Source: Shewanella sp. Choline-02u-19 (lineage in GTDB: Bacteria; Pseudomonadota; Gammaproteobacteria; Enterobacterales; Shewanellaceae). From it: a stretch of 64,000 nucleotides of DNA. The notes beneath the pieces were generated by a model. That model was given only the letters and a program-made list of their open reading frames with translations, had not been told where the DNA came from and made no database searches. The position numbers and the translations under genes are program-made. Position 1 is the stretch's first letter. Each line of letters opens with the position of its first letter. Positions 8,299 to 17,621 of the stretch are shown here, piece after piece. The stretch is from contig NZ_PJBE01000012.1 of assembly GCF_002836205.1 (NCBI RefSeq), positions 310,001 to 374,000 of the forward strand, in the 5' to 3' direction.

Positions 8299-10515
8299 AT
8301 GAACCATAGAATTTTTATTCTTTGTTTGCTGGTATTTTGTCAGTCATATGCTAGCGCTACAGAACGGCCAAAAATTGGTTTAGTACTCAGTGGTGGCGGT
8401 GCAAAAGGTGCCGCGCATATTGGGGTGCTTAAAGTTCTGGAAGAGAACAATATTCCGATTGATTACATCACTGGTACCAGTATCGGTTCCTATGTTGGTG
8501 GCATGTATGCATTGGGTTATAGTGCTGCCGAAATAGAAGCTATCATGATGAAGACTGACTGGAATAAGGGCTATTCAGATACCATCCCGCGTGAAGAGCT
8601 GAGCTATAAAGATAAAGAGATCCGCGACAAATATAATATTCCGGTCAATGTCGGTTATAGCGATGAACAAGTCAAAATGCCTGCGGGTTTACTGCGCGGT
8701 CAGTCGATGTCGCAATTGCTGCGAAGCTCTACCAATTTGGTACATCAGTTTGGTCATTTCGATGATCTTTCAATCCCCTTTAGAGCGGTGGCTACCAACT
8801 TAGCGACCAGCCAAGCAGTGGTGTTAAGTGAAGGTAGCCTTGTGGCTGCAATGCAAGCCTCTTCATCGGTTCCGGGTGCACTACAACCTGCGGTTATCAA
8901 CGGTATGTTATTGGTCGATGGTGGCATCGCCAATAATATGCCAATAGATGTGGTTAAAGCGATGGGCGCAGATATTGTTATTGCGGTCGATATTGGCTCG
9001 CCACTTGTCGGTAAAGAAGAGCTAGACAGTGCCATTGCAGTGCTCAATCAGTTATCGACTATGCTCACCAATGCCAGTTCTGAGAGACAAAAAGCGTTAT
9101 TGTCGGATAAAGATATTCTTATTAGACCTAATATTGGTGAGTTAAGTACCACCGATTTTAGCATCATGCCCATCGCTCTCCCTTTAGGAGAGATAGCGGC
9201 AAGAGACCAATTAGATAAGCTAGGCAAATACAGTGTCTCTAAGCAGGAGTTTAGCGAGTATCTTGCTGCAAAGCGCAGCAAGAGCAAGGTATGGCTCGAT
9301 GAGTTGAACCGGCCACTCATTAAGGTTATCTACGACAACGACTCTAAAGTGAGCGAAAAGTTACTTGCCGATAGCCTCAATTTGGATGTGGGTGATCATG
9401 TCACCGTCCAAACGCTTGAGGCGGGCATCGCCCGGATCTATTCGTTGGACAAATTTGAGCGAGTTGATGCCGAGTTTGAAGATACGCCTGATGGAAGAGT
9501 GCTAACCGTTTCAACTAAAGCAAAGTCTTGGGGACCGAATTATTTCCAATTAGGTTTTAGTTGGGAAGATGATTTTAGCCTCGATTCAGTCATTTCATTA
9601 GATGTGGCGTATACCATGACGGACTTGACTGAAAATGGCGGTGAATGGCGCAATGAGATCTCCTTAGGCTTCGATAAATTATTAGGTTCTGAGTTTTATC
9701 AACCTTTGTCTAAAGATCAAGATTATTTTAGTCGAGCACGAGTGGAGTACGAACTTAAAGATTGGGGCTTTTTTGAAGATAACAACCGTATTTTTGAACT
9801 GAAACAAACCGCTTACCGAGCTGAGGTAGGCATTGGTTGGAATTATACCCAAAACGGTAAATTAGAGGTTGGATTATTAGGTGAGGTCGGCAGTTTAGAG
9901 AACGAAATTTGGCAACTTGGTACGGTCGATTACGATGGTTATGGTGGCTATTTTAAGTTTGCCTACGACGATCTCAATAGTATTAACTTCCCGACATCGG
10001 GTAATCGCTTTACGCTAAATATGTATCTTAGAAAAGAGGGTTACGAGCAAGATATTAGCTCGAACACCTCTGATACTTCATTGCAAATTGAAGCCGATTG
10101 GCGTGGTGCCGTGGGTGTTGGTAACCATGCCTTTGTCGGTATAGCTTCTTTTGCAACCGTTGATATAGATGGTGCTTTCACGGTCAATGTTTCTGAGTTA
10201 GGTGGGTTTTTAAATCTTTCTGGTTACCATAAAAATGCCCTATATGGCTCACATAAAGTGTTTGGGGCTTTTGTGTATCAATATGATTTAGGGCGAGATG
10301 TATTAGGCATGACAGAGTATCCACTCTATCTAGGAACCAGTATCGAAGCGGGTAACGTCTGGAATCAAAAAGATAATGTGTCATTAGATGATCTTATTTA
10401 TGCAGGTAGTATTTTCCTTGGTATAGACACTAGCGTTGGGCCTGCAGCACTTGGCTTTGGTGCTTCAGATGACGGTGAGAAAACGATATTCCTGTTTATT
10501 GGTAAGAACTGGTAA
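8299..10515 (+). CDS. Patatin-like phospholipase with POTRA and outer-membrane beta-barrel (type Vd-like)
   Basis: A 738-residue exported protein. A signal peptide covers residues 1-20 (ends SYASA). A patatin domain follows, with the oxyanion loop SGGGAKGAAH (31-40), nucleophile motif GTSIG (Ser61), and catalytic DGG (Asp207). The segment around 315-390 looks like one POTRA domain. The C-terminal half alternates aromatic and polar residues as in a surface-antigen/BamA-type barrel and ends in Trp (KNW). This order matches Pseudomonas aeruginosa PlpD, the type Vd secretion prototype, which has a similar length. The likely role is a lipase held at or released from the outer membrane; substrate is not visible. 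It lies 64 bp after the c-di-GMP enzyme with no terminator seen, so co-transcription is possible. Confidence 0.9.
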   Translation: MNHRIFILCLLVFCQSYASATERPKIGLVLSGGGAKGAAHIGVLKVLEENNIPIDYITGTSIGSYVGGMYALGYSAAEIEAIMMKTDWNKGYSDTIPREELSYKDKEIRDKYNIPVNVGYSDEQVKMPAGLLRGQSMSQLLRSSTNLVHQFGHFDDLSIPFRAVATNLATSQAVVLSEGSLVAAMQASSSVPGALQPAVINGMLLVDGGIANNMPIDVVKAMGADIVIAVDIGSPLVGKEELDSAIAVLNQLSTMLTNASSERQKALLSDKDILIRPNIGELSTTDFSIMPIALPLGEIAARDQLDKLGKYSVSKQEFSEYLAAKRSKSKVWLDELNRPLIKVIYDNDSKVSEKLLADSLNLDVGDHVTVQTLEAGIARIYSLDKFERVDAEFEDTPDGRVLTVSTKAKSWGPNYFQLGFSWEDDFSLDSVISLDVAYTMTDLTENGGEWRNEISLGFDKLLGSEFYQPLSKDQDYFSRARVEYELKDWGFFEDNNRIFELKQTAYRAEVGIGWNYTQNGKLEVGLLGEVGSLENEIWQLGTVDYDGYGGYFKFAYDDLNSINFPTSGNRFTLNMYLRKEGYEQDISSNTSDTSLQIEADWRGAVGVGNHAFVGIASFATVDIDGAFTVNVSELGGFLNLSGYHKNALYGSHKVFGAFVYQYDLGRDVLGMTEYPLYLGTSIEAGNVWNQKDNVSLDDLIYAGSIFLGIDTSVGPAALGFGASDDGEKTIFLFIGKNW

Positions 10516-10671
10516 TCAAGAAGTGAGCGGCTTCAGACCGCTTGAAATAACATTAATATAATGTGACAAGAATGGGCTTAATAGTCTAAAACATAGAGAG
10601 AAATATGAATTAGACGATTGTTTTTACGAAAAGTAGAAGCAATTTATTAAAGGACTAAATCGGGGATAAAT

Positions 10672-12729
10672 ATGAATAAGGTAAGTCAATTAGCATTGTG
10701 CGTAGCATTAACGTTAGGTGTTGCAGGATGTGGCAGTAGCGATAAAGACAGTATTACAGAAAGTGCCACTTCCATGGTGGTTTCTGGAGTTGAAAAAGCC
10801 AATTTTGACCCAGCTGTGCGTCATCAAGATGATTTCTACTACAGCGTGAATGGCACTTGGTTAGCGAACACACCTATCCCTGCTGATAAATCTAATTACG
10901 GTTCATTTTCCGTTCTTTATGAACAAAGCCAAGAAGCACTTAAAAAAATTATTGATGCCGCAGCTGCTAAGCCAAACAAGGCAAAAGGTAGCAGTGAGCA
11001 AAAAGTGGGTGATTTTTATGCGAGCTTCATGGATACCGACGCCATTGAGGGGTTAGGGATCTCACCGCTAAAAGATCAGCTGTCAGATATTGCCTTTGCA
11101 TCAACTCACAACGATATAGCGACTTTAATGGGCAGTTTATTGGTACATGGTTCAACGGTGCCATTCGGTTTTTACGTCAATAACGATGCTAAAAACTCGA
11201 GTCAATATGGGGTCTATCTGTATCAATCAGGTCTCACATTGCCAGATAGAGATTACTACCTAAAAGATGATGAGAAATTTACTGCAAATCGTGCAGCATT
11301 AATTCAATATGTCGATGACCTGATGGCCAAAGCGGGCTATAGCGATCCAAAGCGCGCGAGCGAAAGTGTGGCTAAGATTGAAAAGTTTATCGCCGCAAGT
11401 CAATGGAGCCGTGTTGAGTCGCGTGATGCCAATAAAAGTTATAACAAGATGGACCGTCAACAGCTGCAAGATTTAGTTGAAGGTTTTGACTTTGTGCAGT
11501 TCTCAGCGGGAGCAGACATCGACAAAGTGACGGACGTGATTGTGCGTCAGCCATCTTACTTTGAAAAGTTTGGCAAAGAGTTTAGTCAATTTAGCGTGTC
11601 CGAGTGGCAAGACTATTTAGCTTTTCATCTGGTGGATGATTACGCAGAACTATTGAGTAAAGATTTCGTTGATCTCCATTTTGCTTTCCATGGTAATACC
11701 TTAATGGGTATCGAAGAGCAGAAGCCACGCTGGAAGAAGGGTGTTGATGCCGCTGACCAAGTGATTGGTGAGCTGGTGGGCGAAGAGTATGTTAAGCAAA
11801 ACTTTAAGCCCGAAGCTAAAGCCAAAATGGAAGAGATGATCCAAAACCTGATCAAAGGATTTGAGGTCAGCATCAATGAACTGGAGTGGATGACGCCTGA
11901 AACTAAGCTCGCCGCTCAAGAAAAACTGGCGAAGTTTACCTATAAGATCGGCTACCCTGATAAGTGGAAAGATTATACGGCACTCGACATTGAAGCTAAC
12001 GACTTAGTCGGCAACTATCAACGCTATGCTCAATTTGAGTACAAAGCGATGTTAGCTAAATTGGGTCAACCGATTGATCGTACTGAGTGGCACATGACGC
12101 CACAAACGGTGAACGCTTACTATAGTCCTGTGATGAATGAAATAGTGTTCCCTGCCGCAATCCTGCAACCACCATTCTTTAATATGGATGCTGATGATGC
12201 GATTAACTATGGTGGCATCGGTGCTGTTATCGGTCATGAGATCAGCCATGGTTTTGATGATCAAGGCGCTAAATATGATGGTGACGGTAACCTTCGCGAT
12301 TGGTGGTCAGATAAAGACCGTGAAGAGTTCCAAAAGCGTGCCGCGCAGTTGTCAAAGCAGTACGCAGGTTATGAAGCCATGCCGGGTAAGTTCGTTAATG
12401 GTGATTTAACCTTAGGCGAAAACATTGGCGACTTAGGCGGTTTAACCGTGGCAGCTCGCTCTTATGCGATGAGTCTTAATGGTAAACCATCGCCGGTAAT
12501 AGAAGGCTTAACGGGTGAACAACGCTTGTTCATTGGTTGGTCTCAAGTCTGGCGTCGTAACTACCGAGATGAAGAGCTTGGCCGCCGTTTAATGACCGAT
12601 TCACATTCACCGAGCCATTTCCGCGCGATGGGCACACCACGTAATATCCCCGCTTTCTATGAAGCATTTGATTTGAAAGAGGGCGATAAAATGTTCTTAA
12701 GCGAAAGCGATCGCGTTAAGATTTGGTAA
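10672..12729 (+). CDS. M13-family zinc metallopeptidase lipoprotein (PepO/neprilysin-like)
   Basis: A 685-residue predicted lipoprotein. The signal sequence ends in a lipobox (GVAGC, acylated Cys20). The M13 N-terminal helical domain is followed by the catalytic core. The zinc site HEISH is at 522-526, the third ligand and its partner are in ENIGD (Glu583), and the NAYYSP substrate-binding motif lies upstream. The C-terminal end (VKIW) is typical of M13 enzymes. Bacterial members cleave oligopeptides, so a periplasmic or outer-membrane peptide-processing role is likely. It has its own 156-bp upstream region and a strong terminator. All catalytic residues I know for the family are present. Confidence 0.95.
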   Translation: MNKVSQLALCVALTLGVAGCGSSDKDSITESATSMVVSGVEKANFDPAVRHQDDFYYSVNGTWLANTPIPADKSNYGSFSVLYEQSQEALKKIIDAAAAKPNKAKGSSEQKVGDFYASFMDTDAIEGLGISPLKDQLSDIAFASTHNDIATLMGSLLVHGSTVPFGFYVNNDAKNSSQYGVYLYQSGLTLPDRDYYLKDDEKFTANRAALIQYVDDLMAKAGYSDPKRASESVAKIEKFIAASQWSRVESRDANKSYNKMDRQQLQDLVEGFDFVQFSAGADIDKVTDVIVRQPSYFEKFGKEFSQFSVSEWQDYLAFHLVDDYAELLSKDFVDLHFAFHGNTLMGIEEQKPRWKKGVDAADQVIGELVGEEYVKQNFKPEAKAKMEEMIQNLIKGFEVSINELEWMTPETKLAAQEKLAKFTYKIGYPDKWKDYTALDIEANDLVGNYQRYAQFEYKAMLAKLGQPIDRTEWHMTPQTVNAYYSPVMNEIVFPAAILQPPFFNMDADDAINYGGIGAVIGHEISHGFDDQGAKYDGDGNLRDWWSDKDREEFQKRAAQLSKQYAGYEAMPGKFVNGDLTLGENIGDLGGLTVAARSYAMSLNGKPSPVIEGLTGEQRLFIGWSQVWRRNYRDEELGRRLMTDSHSPSHFRAMGTPRNIPAFYEAFDLKEGDKMFLSESDRVKIW

Positions 12730-12760
12730 GCTAACATTAGATACCGATCTAAATAAGTAA

Positions 12761-12786
12761 AAAAGCCCATCTTTCGATGGGCTTTT
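12761..12786. terminator. Bidirectional terminator between the M13 peptidase gene and hxpB
   Basis: An AAAAGCCCATC / GATGGGCTTTT stem (11 bp) with a TTTC loop. A-rich and T-rich flanks on the two sides let it serve both convergent genes. Confidence 0.9.
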
Positions 12787-12807
12787 TAATTCTCGCTGAA
12801 TTCGCAA

Positions 12808-13485
12808 CTATTTAATGGAATTGGTATTTCGAGCGAGGAACTCTGGTAGTTGCTCTAGACTCGCTAACTGATGATGAGCGATGACCCACTTGGTTAAATC
12901 CGCCAATTTGGGCTCAGGGATGGCAATTGTTTGCATATTGGCTGCGCGGGCAGCGACCAGTCCATTAAATGAATCCTCAATCGCTAAGCAATGGATAGGA
13001 TCAATATTGAGCGTAGCAGCGCAATTTAAATAGACCTCAGGATGCGGCTTACCATAAGTTAAATATTCAGCAGACTTAATGGCTTGAAAGTATGAACTTA
13101 TTGATAGTTTGTTTAAAACAGCATTAATAATATCGCTAGAAGAGGAGGTCGCCAAGCCGATTTTAAGGCCGTGTTCTTGGCAAGTATCAAGCGCGGCGAT
13201 GACGCCTCGCATAGGTGTACCTTCGACTAAAATATGCATGATAACTTGCTCTACAATGGCTTGGGCTGTTTGTTCGTTGTCATAGTTAGGCCAAGGAAAG
13301 CGGGCATACCAAAATGCGACGACGTGATCGATTCTTAGTCCGGTCGTTTCGACAGTATCTTCAATTGAGATGTTTAAACCGAGTTCCGACATCACCTTAT
13401 GTTCGGCAATTTGCCATACAGGTTCAGAGTCAATTAGCACTCCATCCATGTCGAAAATAACGGCTTTTAACTCAGGTGTGGTCAT
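12808..13485 (-). CDS. hxpB: HAD-superfamily sugar-phosphate phosphatase, HxpB/YniC type
   Basis: A 225-residue cytoplasmic phosphatase of HAD subfamily I. Motif I is FDMDGVLIDSEP with nucleophile Asp12 and acid/base Asp14. Motif II is in LATSSSSD, motif III in YGKPHPEVYL, and motif IV in IEDSFNGL. The cap segment GLRID..VAFWYARFPW closely resembles E. coli YniC (HxpB), which dephosphorylates hexose phosphates such as 2-deoxyglucose 6-phosphate; this comparison is from memory. It is monocistronic and convergent with the M13 gene. Exact substrate is inferred. Confidence 0.9.
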   Translation of the reverse strand: MTTPELKAVIFDMDGVLIDSEPVWQIAEHKVMSELGLNISIEDTVETTGLRIDHVVAFWYARFPWPNYDNEQTAQAIVEQVIMHILVEGTPMRGVIAALDTCQEHGLKIGLATSSSSDIINAVLNKLSISSYFQAIKSAEYLTYGKPHPEVYLNCAATLNIDPIHCLAIEDSFNGLVAARAANMQTIAIPEPKLADLTKWVIAHHQLASLEQLPEFLARNTNSIK

Positions 13486-13750
13486 AAGTCTCCAATTATG
13501 TTCATTATAACATTGGTGAATAGTAGTAGTTTATTCTAGTGAATATTCAAATAATACTAAGGTTAATGGCATATTTAACGACATCAATAGTGAGATATAA
13601 CCAATAATAATGGCAGTTTATTAGTGCTTAACTCTTTGAATAAAATAACGAATAAATTCATTTAACACTATGGTCTAGTTTTCTTTTTGGGATGAACCGC
13701 TTAAAGTGTGACCATCTTGCCTCTTGAGCATGATTTATCACTTGTCCAAG

Positions 13751-13766
13751 TGTGATCTGATTCATA
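13751..13766 (+). promoter_or_regulatory. CRP-like binding site at the acnB promoter
   Basis: TGTGA-TCTGAT-TCATA matches the CRP consensus TGTGA-N6-TCACA at 9 of 10 half-site positions. It overlaps the putative -35 hexamer. CRP control of acnB is known in E. coli, so the site is plausible. Confidence 0.5.
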
Positions 13767-13789
13767 CTTTTGCAAAGCTGTAGTATAAT
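13761..13789 (+). promoter_or_regulatory. Sigma70-type promoter for acnB
   Basis: A perfect -10 TATAAT at 13784-13789 lies 17 bp after a weak -35 (TTCATA). The weak -35 overlaps the CRP-like site, as expected for an activator-dependent promoter. It predicts a start near 13796. Confidence 0.6.
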
Positions 13790-13885
13790 ACGCCTCGAAA
13801 TAAGGGTCGAGCCTGCCGAGTCGTCAGTTCCAATGTGAAGACGAGCAGTTTCGTTGTGAGAACGCCAAAAAAGAGGAATATTGCC

Positions 13886-16483
13886 ATGCTAGAAGCATAT
13901 CGTAAACACGTCGCAGAACGTGCTTCAGAGGGCGTAGTCCCTAAGCCATTAGATGCCCAACAAGTGGCACTACTAGTCGAATTGGTAAAGAATCCACCTG
14001 CAGGTGAAGAAGCGTTTCTTCTTGATCTGATTGAAAACCGTATCCCACCAGGTGTTGATGAAGCTGCATATGTAAAAGCAGGCTTTTTAGATGCTGTCGC
14101 CAAAGGCGAAGTCTCATCAAGCATTCTGTCATCTGCGCGAGCTGTTGAGCTGCTTGGTACTATGATGGGTGGTTATAACATTGAACCGCTTATTGCTCAG
14201 TTAGATAACGATGCGCAAGCACCGCTGGCTGTTAAAGCGTTGTCTCACACGTTATTGATGTTTGATTCTTTCCATGACGTAGTGGAAAAAATGCAGGCGG
14301 GTAACGACTACGCTAAACAAGTTGTTCACGCATGGGCTGACGCTAAATGGTTCCTATCGCGTCCTAAGCTTGCCGAAAAGATATCTCTGACCGTCTTTAA
14401 AGTGTCAGGCGAGACTAATACCGATGATTTGTCACCTGCACCAGATGCATGGTCACGTCCTGATATTCCTTTGCACGCATTAGCGATGCTAAAGAATGCT
14501 CGTGAGGGAATTGTTCCTGATACAGCTGGTACAGTTGGTCCAATTAAAGAGATTGCATCACTTAAAACCAAGGGTTTCCCATTGGTTTATGTCGGTGATG
14601 TTGTTGGTACGGGTTCTTCACGTAAATCAGCGACTAACTCAGTGCTTTGGTTCATGGGTGATGATATCCCTAATGTGCCTAACAAGCGCGCGGGTGGTTT
14701 CTGTTTAGGTGGCAAGATCGCACCAATCTTCTTCAATACCATGGAAGATGCTGGTGCGTTACCTATTGAGCTAGACGTAGACAAAATGAACATGGGTGAT
14801 GTTATTGATATCTACCCATACCAAGGTGTAGTTAAGCGTCATGATAGCGATGAAGTTATTTCGGTATTTACACTTAAGACCGAAGTGTTGATGGATGAAG
14901 TTCGTGCTGGTGGCCGTATTCCATTGATCATTGGTCGTGGTTTGACTGATCGTGCTCGTGAAACACTGGGTGTTGAAGCTTCTACTGAATTTGTTCGTCC
15001 GCAAGATGTCGCTGACACAGGTAAGGGCTTTACCCTTGCACAGAAGATGGTCGGTAAAGCATGTGGCGTGACAGGTATTCGTCCAGGCCAATACTGTGAG
15101 CCTAAGATGACTTCTGTTGGTTCGCAAGATACAACGGGTCCTATGACGCGTGATGAACTTAAAGATCTTGCCTGTCTTGGTTTTAGTGCTGATTTGACGA
15201 TGCAGTCTTTCTGCCACACAGCCGCTTATCCAAAGCCTATTGATGTGAACACACATCATACTCTGCCTGATTTCATTATGAATCGTGGCGGTGTTTCTCT
15301 GCGTCCTGGTGACGGGGTGATCCACTCATGGTTGAACCGTATGTTGTTGCCAGATACCGTAGGTACGGGTGGTGATTCACATACTCGTTTCCCAATTGGT
15401 ATCTCATTCCCAGCCGGTTCAGGTCTGGTCGCATTTGCTGCGGCAACAGGTGTAATGCCACTGGATATGCCTGAGTCGATTTTGGTGCGCTTTAAAGGCG
15501 AAATGCAACCGGGTATGACGTTACGTGACTTGGTACATTCTATTCCGCTTAAAGCCATTGAGATGGGTCTGTTGACGGTAGAGAAGAAAGGTAAGGTCAA
15601 CGCCTTCTCTGGTCGTGTATTAGAAATTGAAGGCCTTGAACAACTTAAAGTTGAGCAAGCGTTTGAGCTTTCTGATGCATCCGCTGAGCGTAGTGCTGCG
15701 GGTTGTACTATTAAGCTTGATAAAGAGCCAATCATCGAATATCTAAACTCTAACATCGTGATGTTGAAGTGGATGATTGCTGAAGGTTATGGCGATCGTC
15801 GTACTATTGAACGTCGTGTCATTGCGATGCAAGAGTGGTTAGCAAACCCTGAATTAATGGAAGCTGACAGCGATGCTGAATACGCAGAAATTATCGAAAT
15901 TGATTTGAGCGAAATCAAAGAACCTATTCTTTGTGCGCCAAACGATCCAGATGATGCCGTGTTACTTTCATCAGTGGTTGATACTAAGATTGACGAAGTC
16001 TTCGTTGGTTCTTGTATGACTAACATCGGTCACTTCCGTGCAACGGGTAAGATGTTGGAGAAGTTTGCTACGACTCTGCCTACACGTTTGTGGATTGCGC
16101 CTCCAACTAAGATGGATCGTGATCAACTTACTGAAGAGGGCTATTATGCTATCTTCGGTCGTGTCGGTGCTCGTATTGAGATCCCTGGATGTTCGCTGTG
16201 TATGGGTAACCAAGCACGTGTTGCTGAAGGTGCAACGGTAGTTTCTACTTCTACCCGTAACTTCCCTAATCGTCTTGGTACGGGTGCCAATGTATATTTG
16301 GCGTCAGCTGAGCTTGCGGCTGTTGCAGCGTTACTCGGTCGTTTACCATCGCCTGATGAGTACCAGACATACGCTAAAGAGTTAGATGCAACTGCAGCTG
16401 ACACTTACCGTTATCTGAACTTCGATCAAATTGCATCGTACACAGAAAAAGCGGGCGAAGTTATCTTCCAGTCTGCTGTTTAA
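13886..16483 (+). CDS. acnB: Aconitate hydratase B (bifunctional aconitase / 2-methylisocitrate dehydratase)
   Basis: TCA-cycle aconitase B, cytoplasmic, interconverting citrate and isocitrate. The ATG at 13886 is chosen because AAGAGGA precedes it and the product then begins MLEAYRKHVAERA, as in E. coli AcnB; length is 865 residues, the same as E. coli. An upstream in-frame ATG at 13835 would add 17 residues without family support. The order is the HEAT-like domain, swivel domain (GTGSSRKSATNS) and [4Fe-4S] core with cluster cysteines in DLACLGFS or nearby and in GCSLCMGNQ. AcnB has a post-transcriptional regulatory role in E. coli when it loses its cluster. It is monocistronic between its promoter and a strong terminator. 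Confidence 0.98.
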   Translation: MLEAYRKHVAERASEGVVPKPLDAQQVALLVELVKNPPAGEEAFLLDLIENRIPPGVDEAAYVKAGFLDAVAKGEVSSSILSSARAVELLGTMMGGYNIEPLIAQLDNDAQAPLAVKALSHTLLMFDSFHDVVEKMQAGNDYAKQVVHAWADAKWFLSRPKLAEKISLTVFKVSGETNTDDLSPAPDAWSRPDIPLHALAMLKNAREGIVPDTAGTVGPIKEIASLKTKGFPLVYVGDVVGTGSSRKSATNSVLWFMGDDIPNVPNKRAGGFCLGGKIAPIFFNTMEDAGALPIELDVDKMNMGDVIDIYPYQGVVKRHDSDEVISVFTLKTEVLMDEVRAGGRIPLIIGRGLTDRARETLGVEASTEFVRPQDVADTGKGFTLAQKMVGKACGVTGIRPGQYCEPKMTSVGSQDTTGPMTRDELKDLACLGFSADLTMQSFCHTAAYPKPIDVNTHHTLPDFIMNRGGVSLRPGDGVIHSWLNRMLLPDTVGTGGDSHTRFPIGISFPAGSGLVAFAAATGVMPLDMPESILVRFKGEMQPGMTLRDLVHSIPLKAIEMGLLTVEKKGKVNAFSGRVLEIEGLEQLKVEQAFELSDASAERSAAGCTIKLDKEPIIEYLNSNIVMLKWMIAEGYGDRRTIERRVIAMQEWLANPELMEADSDAEYAEIIEIDLSEIKEPILCAPNDPDDAVLLSSVVDTKIDEVFVGSCMTNIGHFRATGKMLEKFATTLPTRLWIAPPTKMDRDQLTEEGYYAIFGRVGARIEIPGCSLCMGNQARVAEGATVVSTSTRNFPNRLGTGANVYLASAELAAVAALLGRLPSPDEYQTYAKELDATAADTYRYLNFDQIASYTEKAGEVIFQSAV

Positions 16484-16507
16484 GATGTAAGTTTGTGTCT
16501 AGTACGA

Positions 16508-16537
16508 AAAAGGCCAGCTAATTAGCTGGCCTTTTTT
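16508..16537 (+). terminator. Rho-independent terminator after acnB
   Basis: AAAAGGCCAGCT / AGCTGGCCTTTT, a 12-bp perfect stem with an AATT loop, continues into Ts 24 bases after the acnB stop codon. Confidence 0.93.
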
Positions 16538-16631
16538 ATGACTCGACATTTATAACTTATAGACAATAAGCACCTTAGGGATATAGGCAGATATTGCTCA
16601 GTACCGCAAATTTCAAATACTTAATGACTGG

Positions 16632-17099
16632 TTAAGTGTGCTTAGTGTGCAGCACTTCTAACAGCTTATCTTCAAGCGCAAAACGTGTTTCCATCGCATG
16701 CCCAAGTGATGACAAATCTTTATCTAGGTGAAACAGCACTTTTTCATCGTCGGCTTCGGTGTACTTGTCGTTGAAGTCGAGCGCAGTGTCAGTTGTTTCG
16801 CTAATCTGTGGAACCAATTGCTGCGCAATCTCTTGGCTTGAGCTGCCATTCTTCTCGCAAGCCGTGACGACTTGGTTATAAATTTCGAAATGGCCTTCAG
16901 AGACGTAGTCCATTAATTGATCGCAAAATGCTTTAACGGAATCAAATGCAGGTAAGGAATTCTCTGAAACTTCATATGGAGGAATACCAGCGATTTGGCA
17001 GTAGTTGATCAGTAGCTTACGACGATTGTTTAACCATTGATCTATAAGAGTATTTGAACCACCCCATTTTTGTTCGGCTTTCTCTAACTTTCTTAGCAT
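16632..17099 (-). CDS. rsd: Regulator of sigma D (anti-sigma70 factor)
   Basis: Rsd/AlgQ-family protein that binds the sigma70 factor and lowers its activity as cells enter stationary phase. From the ATG at 17099 the product is 155 residues, close to E. coli Rsd (158). Recognisable segments are WGGSNTLIDQWLNNRRKLLINY, F..Q.LMDYVSEGHFEIY and ETRFALEDKLLEVL. This start has GGGGAAG six bases upstream; a TTG further out (17162) would add 21 residues unlike the family and lacks a ribosome site. It is convergent with acnB. A promoter and terminator lie upstream on the same strand (see the ncRNA entry), so rsd may have an attenuated leader. Confidence 0.92.
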   Translation of the reverse strand: MLRKLEKAEQKWGGSNTLIDQWLNNRRKLLINYCQIAGIPPYEVSENSLPAFDSVKAFCDQLMDYVSEGHFEIYNQVVTACEKNGSSSQEIAQQLVPQISETTDTALDFNDKYTEADDEKVLFHLDKDLSSLGHAMETRFALEDKLLEVLHTKHT

Positions 17100-17231
17100 G
17101 ATCTTCCCCAGTAAGAATCTATCCCTAACATCTAATGTAGGGACAAGTACTGTGTTGATCAACTACTTTTCGACGATTTAGGCGGAATAACTGAATGGAC
17201 ATACCAGCTAGCAGGTAAGGCTGGGGCGCTA

Positions 17232-17324
17232 AAAAGAAAAAGCCCAGTGATAGAATTCTATAGCTGGGCGAGTATAGTTTTTGCAGGCTCGATGCGACGA
17301 GCTCTTGATTGTTCTTGCTAGCGC
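17232..17324 (-). ncRNA. Candidate small RNA or rsd leader attenuator
   Basis: On the minus strand a good promoter is followed by about 93 bases and a complete intrinsic terminator, with no reading frame between. The predicted RNA has a 5' hairpin (GCTCG / CGAGC arms, bases 17287-17302). Its 3' end is the terminator: GCCCAG (17242-17247) pairs with CTGGGC (17264-17269) around a smaller AT stem, followed on the minus strand by two T runs (17231-17241). rsd starts about 130 bases further on the same strand. The unit could therefore be a free sRNA, an rsd attenuator, or both. It resembles no RNA family I recognise. Confidence 0.5.
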
Positions 17325-17330
17325 AGACTT

Positions 17331-17359
17331 TTTATACCAAAGCTAAGCACTGGGTGCAA
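17331..17359 (-). promoter_or_regulatory. Sigma70 promoter of the candidate small RNA / rsd leader
   Basis: On the minus strand, -35 TTGCAC (17354-17359) and -10 TATAAA (17331-17336) are separated by exactly 17 bp. This is one of the better sigma70 matches in the window. Confidence 0.6.
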
Positions 17360-17621
17360 CTTTTTTCTGTCACATTGAGAGCTATACAGCGTGCGTTAAG
17401 CTCTATTGTGGGCCTATATCGCACTTTTACTTGATATGAGATCTCACATTAACGACTTACAAATAAGGTGGTTAGGCAGATAATAATGTTAACTTCGACC
17501 TCGCTGGGGCTATTTGTCGAGTTACGGGTCACATAATTTCACCGATAGAGGTTACTTTATTAACGTAAATGCTAAACTACTGTGCAAGTGGATATCAATA
17601 TAAGTTTAGGAATCAAGCCAA
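17360..17621. other. Upstream region of hemE
   Basis: Non-coding bases between the minus-strand promoter and hemE. No strong plus-strand promoter was found by eye. TTGTCG at about 17515 and AT-rich sequence near 17560 are weak candidates. No reading frame of note. Confidence 0.4.

Larger units (their letters stand above)
13486..13885 (+). other. Intergenic regulatory region between hxpB and acnB
   Basis: 400 bases shared by the divergent genes hxpB and acnB. The proximal part holds the CRP-like site and promoter listed separately. The transcribed acnB leader (about 13796-13885) is roughly 90 nt. The AT-rich stretch 13500-13680 shows no gene. Confidence 0.6.
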
